A stretch of DNA of 8,308 nt from an uncultured Desulfohalobiaceae bacterium (GTDB lineage: Bacteria > Desulfobacterota > Desulfovibrionia > Desulfovibrionales > Desulfonatronovibrionaceae). This document shows, in pieces, positions 1 through 6,456 of the stretch. Positions within the stretch are counted from its first letter, which is position 1. Every line of letters begins with the position of its first letter. Both the position numbers and the translations under genes were made by a program. Location of the stretch: the NCBI GenBank assembly GCA_913055195.1, contig CAJXJU010000043.1, forward strand, positions 1-8,308, given 5' to 3'. The notes under the pieces are model-generated. The model had not been told where the DNA came from. It did no database searches and saw only the letters and a list, made by a program, of their open reading frames with translations.

Positions 1-178
1 TTTTATCCTTTTTAAGCACATTTTCCACCAGATATTCCATCAGCGTTGTCTTGCCAGATGATTTGGGGCCATAGATAAATAAAAGTTTCTCAGGACGATG
101 CTTAAATCTATCCAATAAAAATTCTTCTTCCTTTTCCCTATCTACAAATGGGCCTTCTCTGTATTCTATAACGCGCAC
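1..178 (-). CDS. Archaeal-type P-loop ATPase (ATPase_2-like), N-terminal fragment
   Basis: The gene runs off the low-coordinate edge, so only about 59 residues are visible. They read VRVIEYREGPFVDREKEEEF, then a short helix-forming stretch, then LLFIYGPKSSGKTTLMEYLV. GPKSSGKT is a Walker A motif binding ATP phosphate. The FVDREKE segment ahead of a hydrophobic strand and Walker A is typical of the archaeal ATPase_2 family (AAA-like, often with a C-terminal DUF234 or nuclease-like domain). Members are scattered in archaea and some bacteria and mostly lack a known function. I chose the GTG at 178 because GGTGAGG (193-187) lies 8 nt upstream. A GTG at 184 in the same frame would sit too close to that Shine-Dalgarno sequence. 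A perfect inverted repeat lies directly upstream. Walker B and the C-terminal domain are outside the window, so the role is unknown. Confidence 0.7.
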   Translation of the reverse strand, partial: MRVIEYREGPFVDREKEEEFLLDRFKHRPEKLLFIYGPKSSGKTTLMEYLVENVLKKDK

Positions 179-193
179 CTTCACACCCTCACC

Positions 194-222
194 GGGAGCA
201 TCCGCCAGGTGCGGATGCTCCC
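194..222. repeat. Perfect 12-bp inverted repeat (hairpin) between paaK and the ATPase gene
   Basis: GGGAGCATCCGC (194-205) and GCGGATGCTCCC (211-222) are exact reverse complements separated by the 5-nt loop CAGGT. The G+C-rich stem would form a very stable RNA hairpin on either strand. It is not a canonical intrinsic terminator: on the minus strand it is followed by GGTGAGG, the likely ribosome binding site of the ATPase gene, not by a U-run. A run of six T lies upstream of it instead (230-225), next to a weak 4-5 bp stem at 241-230. It could be a transcript-end stabiliser, a translation-modulating structure or a copy of a dispersed palindromic repeat. The sequence cannot distinguish these. 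Confidence 0.8.
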
Positions 223-253
223 TCAAAAAAGTTCACGAACTCAGGATTCAACA

Positions 254-1552
254 TCAAAAATTTCTTTTATCAATAACCAGCTTTTGTTTGTCTCCGCAGG
301 ATTTAAGGCTTTTGGGCTCGACCAGCTTGACCTCAAAAGTGACGCCAAGCTCTGAGGCCAACCGTTTCCTGATACGGCCAACCAACTCCTGCGTCTCCCG
401 CATCCTGTCCGAAAGCAGGGCTTCATTGGCCTCTACAAGCAATGTAGCCCGATCAAGATGTTCTTCACGATCTAGAACAATCTGATAGTGGGGCCTGGTT
501 CCTTCAATCTCCAGAAGGATTGATTCAATCTGACCGGGAAAAACATTAACCCCTCTGATAATAATCATATCATCAGTGCGGCCCAGTATCCTGTTCAACC
601 GATAGAAAGTGCGGCCACAGGGGCAGGGGTCAGTGATAAGGCGGGTCAGGTCTCCTGTTCGGAAACGAATAACAGGAAAGGCTTCTTTGGTCAAAGTAGT
701 CAAAACCAGCTCCCCGATCTCACCAGGCTCCACTGGCTGGCCTGTTTCAGGATTAATAATCTCTGCCAGAAAATGGTCCTCGTTTATATGTAAACCGTTT
801 TGCTCCTGACACTCACCTGCAATGCCAGGACCCATAACTTCACTTATTCCGTAATTGTCAGTAGCTACTATTTTAAGCCTGTCCTGAATCTCCTGACGCA
901 TGGCCTCGGACCATGCTTCCCCGCCAAACAGTCCCCAGCGCAAACAAAGGGAATTTATATTAATGCCCATCTCTTCCATAGTATCTGCCAGATAGAGCGC
1001 ATAGCTGGGTGTGCAAACAAGGGCCGTGGTTCTGTAATCCTGCATGATAAATATCTGTCGGCGAGTCCCGCCGCTGGAGACAGGAATAACTGATGCACCA
1101 ATGGCTTCAGCACCGTAATGAAACCCAAACCCTCCAGTAAAAAGACCGTAACCAAAGGCGATTTGTACCAGATCTTCTCTGGTTACCCCGCCAGCAACAA
1201 GGATACGGGCCACAAGATTTGACCAGCGGCGAATATCATTTCTGGAATAGCCAACCACAGTTGGCTTGCCTGTTGTCCCGGAAGAGGCCTGCAACCTGAC
1301 CACTTCGCGTAAAGGGACAGCAAAAAGGCCATAGGGGTAATTGGCCCTGAGATCATCTTTGGTGGTAAAGGGCAATTGCTTAAAGTCATCCAGTGTCCGT
1401 ATATCTTCAGGCTCAAGACCCAGGCTTTCAAAACGGCTCCGATAAAAAGGCACGTTTTTGCGTACTCTGTTTAAAGTTGCTTGCAGTCGTTCAAGCTGGA
1501 GGATCTCCAGCTCCTCTCTATCCATACACTCGTATTCTTGTTGCCAGTACAT
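254..1552 (-). CDS. paaK: Phenylacetate-CoA ligase (AMP-forming), PaaK family
   Basis: This 432-residue adenylate-forming ligase has the normal length for PaaK. The family joins phenylacetate or a related arylacetate to coenzyme A through an acyl-AMP intermediate, in the cytoplasm. Visible motifs in order are the phosphate-binding loop [10 protein letters not shown] (89-98), the adenine-binding region [13 protein letters not shown] (231-243), RFRTGD (296-301, ribose-binding Asp), and the Cys-rich DPCPCGRT followed by [16 protein letters not shown] (324-339). The C-terminal subdomain ends [13 protein letters not shown], where Lys422 aligns with the catalytic lysine of the usual EGKAKRV motif. 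The ATG at 1552 is preceded by GAGG with 7-nt spacing. It lies 61 nt after the diguanylate cyclase and is the last gene of the liv cluster. In anaerobes such paralogues are often linked to indolepyruvate oxidoreductase and aromatic amino-acid degradation. Phenylacetate as substrate is inferred from the family, and another arylacetate is possible. Confidence 0.9.
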   Translation of the reverse strand: MYWQQEYECMDREELEILQLERLQATLNRVRKNVPFYRSRFESLGLEPEDIRTLDDFKQLPFTTKDDLRANYPYGLFAVPLREVVRLQASSGTTGKPTVVGYSRNDIRRWSNLVARILVAGGVTREDLVQIAFGYGLFTGGFGFHYGAEAIGASVIPVSSGGTRRQIFIMQDYRTTALVCTPSYALYLADTMEEMGININSLCLRWGLFGGEAWSEAMRQEIQDRLKIVATDNYGISEVMGPGIAGECQEQNGLHINEDHFLAEIINPETGQPVEPGEIGELVLTTLTKEAFPVIRFRTGDLTRLITDPCPCGRTFYRLNRILGRTDDMIIIRGVNVFPGQIESILLEIEGTRPHYQIVLDREEHLDRATLLVEANEALLSDRMRETQELVGRIRKRLASELGVTFEVKLVEPKSLKSCGDKQKLVIDKRNF

Positions 1553-1613
1553 TTTTTAACCTCAAAGTTTTTATATGGGTCTGCGGTTAAAACTATATTA
1601 ATATCTAAACCTA

Positions 1614-2669
1614 CTATTCACACTTACAGCCTTTAGGAGTATAGTAACATACCCTGTTGCGACCGCCCTTTTTAGCAGCATATAACGCCTGATCAGCAGC
1701 ATCAATTAAATTTTCCGCAATATTACTCTGCCATTTAGATAATAATTCAGCTACACCAAGACTTACTGTAATCTTAATGCCCTTCTTTACTACATCGCCA
1801 CGAGCGTTTCGAATAACAAAATTATACTCCTGTATCCGTTTACGAATCTCTTCAGCTACTGAAATTGCCTGTTGTAGTGCAATACCGGGTAATACAAGAA
1901 CAAACTCTTCTCCACCATATCTGGCCGCAAATATTTTTTTGTCATGCCACACTTTCGCATCCTGAATAAATTTTTTTACAATAGAAGCAACTGTAATTAA
2001 TGCTTGATCTCCTATACGATGTCCATATGTATCATTGAATCGCTTAAAATGATCTATATCAAACATAATTAATGACAGTGGCTTTTTGTCAGCACGAGCA
2101 TCCTGAATAGCCTCTTCTATATGACGATCAAATGCGCCACGGTTATTTAATTGTGTCAATGCATCTATTCTACTTAAATATACTAAATTCTCAGCATCCT
2201 GACGCATCGCAACTATTACTTTACGAAATTCATCTCTTATTTTATCAACTATCTGATCGATATCATCACCGGTTAAGATTGTCTCAACAGTTACATCTTC
2301 TAAAGCTTTTACATCATGACTTTTTTGAATAATAAATGACTTTACTTCTTTTACTAATTCAGTCGTAACCTTAAATGCCGTCTGTATTTTTTTGTGATAC
2401 CTATCCCCTATAATCGACTCCTGAGATTGCATAATTTCCTTAAATTTTTGCTCTGAAAAATCCCTGGTCTGCAATAAATCTAATAACAAATGTTGAATTT
2501 GACTTTTTTGCTTATCGGTTAAAAAATCAAAATCTTTAATACTACGCATATACATAATAAGTGCTCGCCATTTTGGTACTCTAGGCACGCCTAACTTATC
2601 CAGAAATCTACAAGTCGGATCGCTACATGATAACTTATTAATAAATTTATCAGAAATCTCATTATTCAT
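1614..2669 (-). CDS. GGDEF diguanylate cyclase, co-cistronic with livF
   Basis: This 351-residue soluble protein has no obvious membrane segment. Residues 1-160 form a mostly helical, charged N-terminal region with no recognised sensor domain. Residues 165-341 are a GGDEF domain: DALTQLNNRGAFD (169-181), FDIDHFKRFNDTYGH (203-217), active site RYGGEEF (250-256), TVSLGVA (301-307) and ADQALYAAKKGGRN (325-338). It should make cyclic di-GMP from two GTP. The inhibitory I-site RxxD expected just ahead of ARYGGEEF is absent; the sequence there is DKKIFA. Cysteines cluster at both ends (Cys15, Cys20; Cys341, Cys348, Cys350). The start ATG overlaps the end of livF by 8 nt and has AGGTGGAG 7 nt upstream, so translation is probably coupled. 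Base composition is lower in G+C than its neighbours (17 of 60 at 2281-2340, against 27 of 60 in paaK at 661-720), which suggests separate acquisition. Confidence 0.93.
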   Translation of the reverse strand: MNNEISDKFINKLSCSDPTCRFLDKLGVPRVPKWRALIMYMRSIKDFDFLTDKQKSQIQHLLLDLLQTRDFSEQKFKEIMQSQESIIGDRYHKKIQTAFKVTTELVKEVKSFIIQKSHDVKALEDVTVETILTGDDIDQIVDKIRDEFRKVIVAMRQDAENLVYLSRIDALTQLNNRGAFDRHIEEAIQDARADKKPLSLIMFDIDHFKRFNDTYGHRIGDQALITVASIVKKFIQDAKVWHDKKIFAARYGGEEFVLVLPGIALQQAISVAEEIRKRIQEYNFVIRNARGDVVKKGIKITVSLGVAELLSKWQSNIAENLIDAADQALYAAKKGGRNRVCYYTPKGCKCE

Positions 2670-3411
2670 TACTAATCTCCACCTGGTCAGTTATATCCCT
2701 GCCCAGATACGCGCGCTGGACATCTTTGTTCTGCAAAAGTTCCTCTGCAGGGCCTTGCAGCACAATGCGTCCTGTTTCCAGAACATAACCACGATCAGCT
2801 ATTTTTAATGCGCTTCTGGCATTTTGTTCTACCAGAAGAACTGTAAGGCCAAATTTATCGCGCAAGGACACAATATGTTTAAAAATCTCCTGAGTAATAT
2901 TAGGAGCTAACCCCATACCGGGTTCATCCAGAAGAAGCACTTTTGGTCTGGCCATAAGTGCCCGGCCAATGGCCAGCATTTGCTGCTCCCCACCAGACAG
3001 GGTACCTGCTGGCTGTTTCCTGCGCTCCTTTAATACGGGAAACATAGAATAAATGGCTTCCATGTCCTCGGTAATCTCTTGCTTGAGTTTAAAACTAAAA
3101 CGGTGATATGAGCCAAGTAAGAGATTATCCTCCACGCTTAAAGGTTTGAAAACCAGCCTTCCTTCAGGTACGTGAGAAATGCCTGCCCTTACAATTCTGT
3201 CAGCACCTAAACGGGTAATTTCCTGGCCATCAAAAACAATATTACCCGCTGCTGGCCTGAGAAGACCTGACACTGTTGAAAGCAGGGTGGTCTTGCCTGC
3301 GCCATTACCGCCAATCAAGGCCACGATTTCGCCTCTGCGCACATGCAAAGACGCCCTGCGCACTGCATGAATCTTGCCGTAAAACACGTCTATATTTTTA
3401 ATGGTAAGCAT
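2662..3411 (-). CDS. livF: Branched-chain amino-acid ABC transporter ATP-binding protein LivF
   Basis: This 249-residue ATPase has normal LivF length. It shows Walker A GGNGAGKT (34-41), a Q-loop region at VPEGRLVF (81-88) in place of the glutamine, signature LSGGEQQ (138-144), Walker B VLLLDEP (158-164) and the switch sequence VEQN (194-197). VEQN, with Gln instead of His, is characteristic of LivF as opposed to LivG. It pairs with LivG on the cytoplasmic face of the LivH-LivM channel and powers uptake of branched-chain or other hydrophobic amino acids. The ATG at 3411 fits the family start (MLTIKNIDVFYG). No good Shine-Dalgarno sequence precedes it: the upstream bases belong to a 14-bp tandem repeat. 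It is separated from livG by 136 nt of repetitive sequence, and its last 8 nt overlap the diguanylate cyclase start. Confidence 0.95.
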   Translation of the reverse strand: MLTIKNIDVFYGKIHAVRRASLHVRRGEIVALIGGNGAGKTTLLSTVSGLLRPAAGNIVFDGQEITRLGADRIVRAGISHVPEGRLVFKPLSVEDNLLLGSYHRFSFKLKQEITEDMEAIYSMFPVLKERRKQPAGTLSGGEQQMLAIGRALMARPKVLLLDEPGMGLAPNITQEIFKHIVSLRDKFGLTVLLVEQNARSALKIADRGYVLETGRIVLQGPAEELLQNKDVQRAYLGRDITDQVEISNE

Positions 3412-3417
3412 TAGATA

Positions 3418-3445
3418 CGTTCAATGTTCAACGTTCAATGTTTAA
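3418..3445. repeat. Two tandem 14-bp units upstream of livF
   Basis: CGTTCAATGTTCAA (3418-3431) is followed directly by CGTTCAATGTTTAA (3432-3445), with one mismatch. On the transcribed strand this puts TTGAACG and TTGAACATTGAACG just 6 nt before the livF ATG, where a ribosome binding site would be expected. It is composed differently from the adjoining 9-bp minisatellite, so it is listed separately. Confidence 0.8.
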
Positions 3446-3471
3446 TCCTGAATCTGTTTCCCCTTTTTCCT

Positions 3472-3561
3472 CTTCTTACACTTCTTACACTTCCTTCTCT
3501 TCTTACGCTTCTTACACTTCTTACGCTTCTTACGCTTCTTTCTCTTCTTACGCTTCTTTCT
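3472..3561. repeat. Minisatellite of ten 9-bp units spanning the livG stop codon
   Basis: Ten contiguous 9-bp units run from 3472 to 3561 on the + strand. The consensus is CTTCTTACG (or ACA). Variant units are CTTCCTTCT at 3490-3498 and CTTCTTTCT at 3535-3543 and 3553-3561. On the transcribed strand the units read CGTAAGAAG or AGAAAGAAG. In the livG frame the CGTAAGAAG form supplies GCG-TAA, the livG stop codon (3550-3548), while the AGAAAGAAG form is open and encodes Glu-Lys-Glu. The array therefore writes the last residues of LivG and then fills most of the livG-livF spacer with a purine-rich tract. Translations of this tract in other frames (Ser/Tyr-rich or Lys/Arg-rich) are low-complexity artefacts. 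Confidence 0.93.
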
Positions 3562-4324
3562 CCCCGCCAAGATACGCAGCAATAACCTCTGGATTCTTTT
3601 GCACTTCCAGGGGAGTGCCTGTGGCAATGACCTGACCAAAGCTCAAAACTGTAACCTGGTCACTTATGCTCATGACCAGATCCATGTCGTGTTCCACCAG
3701 TGCCACGGTAATGCCCAATTGGTCACGAATTCTTTGAATTAGTTGTGCTAACTGCCGGGTTTCACGAATATTTAAACCTGCTGCTGGCTCATCTAGCAAA
3801 AGGAGATGAGGATCGCCTGCCAGTGCCCTGGCCAGTTCCAATAGCCTCTGGCTGCCAAAAGGAAGCTCACCTGCAGGTACATCCCATCTGTCTGGCAATC
3901 CTACAAATTCAAGAAGTTCCCCGGCTTTTTGCCTGCACTTTTTTTCTTCTGCCCGGTAGCGCGGGGTTTTAAACAGGCAATCAAAAAAAGAATAATTAAC
4001 AAGCCTGTGCCTGCCAGTCATTACATTTTCCAGAACCGTCATATTGGAAAAAATTTCCAGGTTCTGAAAAGTGCGCACCACTCCAGCCCGGCCACGCTCA
4101 TGAGAAGGCTGCTTGCTAATGTCCTGACCATTGAAACAAATAGAGCCTTCAGAGCAAGATACAAACCCGGTAATGGCATTGATCAAAGTGGTCTTGCCAG
4201 CACCATTTGGGCCGATAATACTGGTGATGCTTTTTGCGGGCACTGAAAAATTGACCCTGTTCAGGGCCACCACGCCCCCAAAACGCACAGTAACTTTTTG
4301 ACATTCTAAAATAGAAATATCCAT
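3548..4324 (-). CDS. livG: Branched-chain amino-acid ABC transporter ATP-binding protein LivG
   Basis: From the ATG at 4324 this is 258 residues, the usual LivG length. Motifs are Walker A GPNGAGKT (38-45), Q-loop RTFQN (84-88), signature LPFGSQR (154-160, a divergent form of the usual SYGQQR), Walker B LLLLDEP followed by AAGLN (174-185) and the H-loop VEHDMD (210-215). LivG forms the ATPase heterodimer with LivF below LivH-LivM. An in-frame TTG at 4336 would add MIKS. I prefer ATG 4324 because MDISILECQKVTVRFGG matches family starts. Neither start has a strong Shine-Dalgarno sequence. The TTG overlaps the end of the broken antitoxin upstream, so reading may depend on coupling. The C-terminus GGEKEA and the stop codon are encoded by the 9-bp minisatellite, so the native tail may have been altered by repeat growth. 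Confidence 0.95.
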   Translation of the reverse strand: MDISILECQKVTVRFGGVVALNRVNFSVPAKSITSIIGPNGAGKTTLINAITGFVSCSEGSICFNGQDISKQPSHERGRAGVVRTFQNLEIFSNMTVLENVMTGRHRLVNYSFFDCLFKTPRYRAEEKKCRQKAGELLEFVGLPDRWDVPAGELPFGSQRLLELARALAGDPHLLLLDEPAAGLNIRETRQLAQLIQRIRDQLGITVALVEHDMDLVMSISDQVTVLSFGQVIATGTPLEVQKNPEVIAAYLGGEKEA

Positions 4325-4332
4325 AGACTTTA

Positions 4333-4537
4333 TCAAAATTTAATGTCATGAACTTCTATTTTCTCCATTTCAATATCAGAAATCGCCTTTAACAATCTAT
4401 CTCTATTTGCAGGACTACGCAATAAATATAATGTCTCTTCCATTGAGGCAATTTTTTTCCAATTCCTCATATTCCTGAATACTTAAAACAACTGCTTTTT
4501 TATTCCCCATCTCATCAGTTAAAAACATAACAGACAT
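4333..4537 (-). pseudogene. YefM/Phd-type antitoxin gene, frameshifted in a 7-A run
   Basis: The ATG at 4537 has a good Shine-Dalgarno sequence (AGGGAG, 5-nt spacing). It opens a frame reading MSVMFLTDEMGNKKAVVLSI then QEYEELEK, after which it continues as nonsense and stops at TAG (4417-4415), 40 codons in all. Shifting by one base at the run of seven A (4458-4452, T on the + strand) restores IASMEETLYLLRSPANRDRL followed by LKAISDIEMEKIEVHDIKF and TGA at 4335-4333. The joined 67-residue product matches the second half of YefM/Phd antitoxins: the (E)ETLYLLRSPAN block is typical of YefM. Family members neutralise RelE/YoeB-type RNase toxins and repress their own operon. The usual N-terminal DNA-binding part is short here, and no RelE-like toxin gene follows; livG does. 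One extra A explains the break. A sequencing error or rescue by transcriptional slippage is possible. Confidence 0.82.
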
Positions 4538-4593
4538 TTATACTCCCTTCTTATTGCTTAGATACACAATATAGATTTGCGCTTCTAATTTCA

Positions 4594-5535
4594 TCAAGTG
4601 AGCTTTCTAACCAACTTCTGTATCCCCCCGACTATCCCTTCAGGCAGAAACATCATGCAAACAATCAAAATAAAACCATAAAGAAGAAACTCTATGTTTT
4701 CAAAAGCTCGCAAAAACTCAGGCAGCATGGTCAGGAAAAAGGCTCCTGCCACTGCTCCCCAGACATTGGTCATGCCACCGAGGACAACCATGGTAACCAA
4801 CAACACAGAGTGGTTAAAACCAAAGGAGGAAGGGGCAATAAATTCCAGATAATGGGCATAAAGCACACCAGCTATGCCTGCCAGAATAGCTGAAAGGACA
4901 AAAATAAACAATTTATACCGGGCAATATCAATACCTGAAATCTGCGCTGCCTTTTCGCTGGTATGGATGGCGCGCAAGGCCCTCCCGATTCTGGACCTGA
5001 TTAAATTGAGAGAAAACATAAGCACAATAGCCAGCACAAATACCACCAGGTAATAATATGACAGGTCTGAATCAAAAGAATAACCAAACAGACTCAGCCT
5101 GGGTATCCCTACAAAACCACTCGGTCCACCAGTTAGCTCTATGGTCTCATTAAAAACAATGTAAACAATTATACCAAAGCCCAGTGTAGCCATGGCAAGA
5201 TAGTGACCGGATAGTTTAAGGGTAGGGATGCCTATGAGGTAAGCTACTAAACCCACAAGAACAATGCCGGCCAAAATGCCAGCAATGATGGGCAGGTTAT
5301 AGGTTGTGGTTAAAATGGAGGTGGTGTAAGCGGCCAGCCCGTAAAAAGCTGCATGGCCAAGGGATATCTGTCCTGCAAAGCCAAGGAGCAAGTTCAGGCC
5401 AACAGCTACTATGGCATTTAACCCTGAAATGATAAGCACATTCACATAGTACTCATTGGTCAAACACCGGGGTAAAAGGAGCATCCCTGCTAAAAATAAG
5501 CTTATCGTCAATAAGTCTCTTTTAAAACCATTCAC
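4594..5535 (-). CDS. livM: Branched-chain amino-acid ABC transporter permease LivM
   Basis: This strongly hydrophobic protein has 313 residues from the GTG at 5535 and about eight to ten predicted membrane helices. It carries the LivM hallmark GLNLLLGFAGQISLGHAAFYG (near residues 46-66). It also has the cytoplasmic coupling-loop region AIHTSEKAAQISGID, followed by the SAILAGIAGVLYA helix. With LivH it forms the inner-membrane channel driven by LivG and LivF. GTG 5535 is preferred: GGAGAG lies 8 nt upstream, and the start falls one base after the livH stop, a typical coupled arrangement. A TTG at 5565 in the same frame would extend it by 10 hydrophilic residues overlapping livH. The TGA stop (4596-4594) overlaps an ATG (TGATG) that opens an 18-codon frame ending immediately before the antitoxin remnant. 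Confidence 0.94.
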   Translation of the reverse strand: MNGFKRDLLTISLFLAGMLLLPRCLTNEYYVNVLIISGLNAIVAVGLNLLLGFAGQISLGHAAFYGLAAYTTSILTTTYNLPIIAGILAGIVLVGLVAYLIGIPTLKLSGHYLAMATLGFGIIVYIVFNETIELTGGPSGFVGIPRLSLFGYSFDSDLSYYYLVVFVLAIVLMFSLNLIRSRIGRALRAIHTSEKAAQISGIDIARYKLFIFVLSAILAGIAGVLYAHYLEFIAPSSFGFNHSVLLVTMVVLGGMTNVWGAVAGAFFLTMLPEFLRAFENIEFLLYGFILIVCMMFLPEGIVGGIQKLVRKLT

Positions 5536-5536
5536 C

Positions 5537-6418
5537 CTACACTCTCTCCACTTCTGCCTGTCCAAACAGACCAGATGGCTTCACAAACAGGAGCAAAAGC
5601 AAAACAATAAAGGTGATTGCGTCCTTATATGCCGAAGAAACAATGCCCGCTCCAAAAGATTCCAGCACGCCCAGGATAAGCCCGCCTGCTGCCGCACCAA
5701 AAGGATTTCCCAATCCACCCAGAATACACGCTGCAAAACCTTTCAAACCAAGCAAAATGCCAACATCAAAGCTGGTCATGGTCAAAGGCGTCAAAATAAC
5801 ACCGCCAATGGCTCCCACAAGAGCTGAAATCATAAACGAAAACAGAACCATACGCTGGACATTGATGCCAACCAGATAGGCAGCTTTCTTTTCAAAAGAA
5901 CAGGCCAGCATGGCTTTACCATAGATAGTTCTGGCAAAAAAGAATTTTAACAGACAGAGCAAAACAAGTGTAATGGATAAAATCCAGATAGATTGGGGAT
6001 GCATGGAAGCACCAAAAAAAGACAGTGGTGTGTCTCCACTAAAAGAGGGCAGGGCATAAGTATCCTTTCCCCACAAAAGCATGGCCACGCCCCGAATAAA
6101 AATCGAGATACCAATAGTTATAATGATGAGATTAATGGTAGAGCTTTTTTGCACCGGACGAATGGTGAAACGCTCAATAAGTGCGCCCACGCAAGTAGTA
6201 ATAATGATAGCCAGAAGTACTGCCGGTAGCAGACCCAGGTTTAAAAATTTGAGCAAAAACACACTGAGCATACCGCCCAGCATGAGAAACTCGCCCTGGG
6301 CAAAATTAATTATGCCGGTGGTATTAAAAATAATAGTAAACCCTAAGGCAGTCAGGCCGTAAGTGCTGCCTACTGTCAGGCCGGAAATTAAAAATTGAAT
6401 ATAATCTAAAAGTACCAT
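5537..6418 (-). CDS. livH: Branched-chain amino-acid ABC transporter permease LivH
   Basis: From the ATG at 6418 this is a 293-residue multi-spanning membrane protein. The N-terminal block reads LISGLTVGSTYGLTALGFTI, followed by the family signature GIINFAQGEFLMLGGM (35-50). Further on, KKAAYLVGINV is the likely coupling loop that contacts the ATPases, and CILGGLGNPFGAAAGG is the conserved late segment. It is the LivM partner in the hydrophobic amino-acid importer. I chose ATG 6418 because GGTGA lies 7 nt upstream and MVLLDYIQFLISGL matches family starts. A GTG at 6442 is in frame but would overlap the fmt stop and add eight residues. The gene starts 23 nt after fmt, so it probably shares the fmt transcript. 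No livK gene lies upstream of it in this window. Confidence 0.94.
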   Translation of the reverse strand: MVLLDYIQFLISGLTVGSTYGLTALGFTIIFNTTGIINFAQGEFLMLGGMLSVFLLKFLNLGLLPAVLLAIIITTCVGALIERFTIRPVQKSSTINLIIITIGISIFIRGVAMLLWGKDTYALPSFSGDTPLSFFGASMHPQSIWILSITLVLLCLLKFFFARTIYGKAMLACSFEKKAAYLVGINVQRMVLFSFMISALVGAIGGVILTPLTMTSFDVGILLGLKGFAACILGGLGNPFGAAAGGLILGVLESFGAGIVSSAYKDAITFIVLLLLLFVKPSGLFGQAEVERV

Positions 6419-6428
6419 AACAGTTTCA

Positions 6429-6456
6429 CCCAACACCAACACTAACCACTAACACA
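6429..6456. repeat. Short G/T-rich (C/A-rich) repetitive stretch at the fmt-livH junction
   Basis: On the transcribed strand the sequence is made of near-repeats GTGTTAGTG, GTTAGTG, TTGGTG and TTGGGTG. It covers the fmt stop codon and most of the 23-nt spacer before livH. The repeat is imperfect and short, so it may be chance low complexity. The livH Shine-Dalgarno GGTGA lies at its downstream end. Confidence 0.4.

Noticed and set aside
194..243. Intrinsic terminator for the paaK transcript
   Set aside because: The strong hairpin has no U-run after it on the minus strand. The T-run at 230-225 follows only a 4-5 bp stem with a tiny loop, too weak to call.
3472..3561. Repeat array as a possible CRISPR
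   Set aside because: The 9-bp units are contiguous with no spacers, which is a minisatellite and not a repeat-spacer array.
3438..3639. Low-complexity frames on both strands: Ser/Tyr-rich on +, Lys/Arg-rich on -
   Set aside because: Both are translations of the 9-bp minisatellite in non-coding frames, overlap the end of livG and have no recognisable domain.
4149..4349. 66-codon frame with a P-loop-like translation overlapping the livG start
   Set aside because: It is an out-of-frame shadow of livG with no family resemblance; the livG frame carries all the ABC motifs.
5456..6362. Several + strand open frames of 78-123 codons opposite livH and livM
   Set aside because: They are antisense to conserved permease genes, have no domain resemblance and no convincing start signals.
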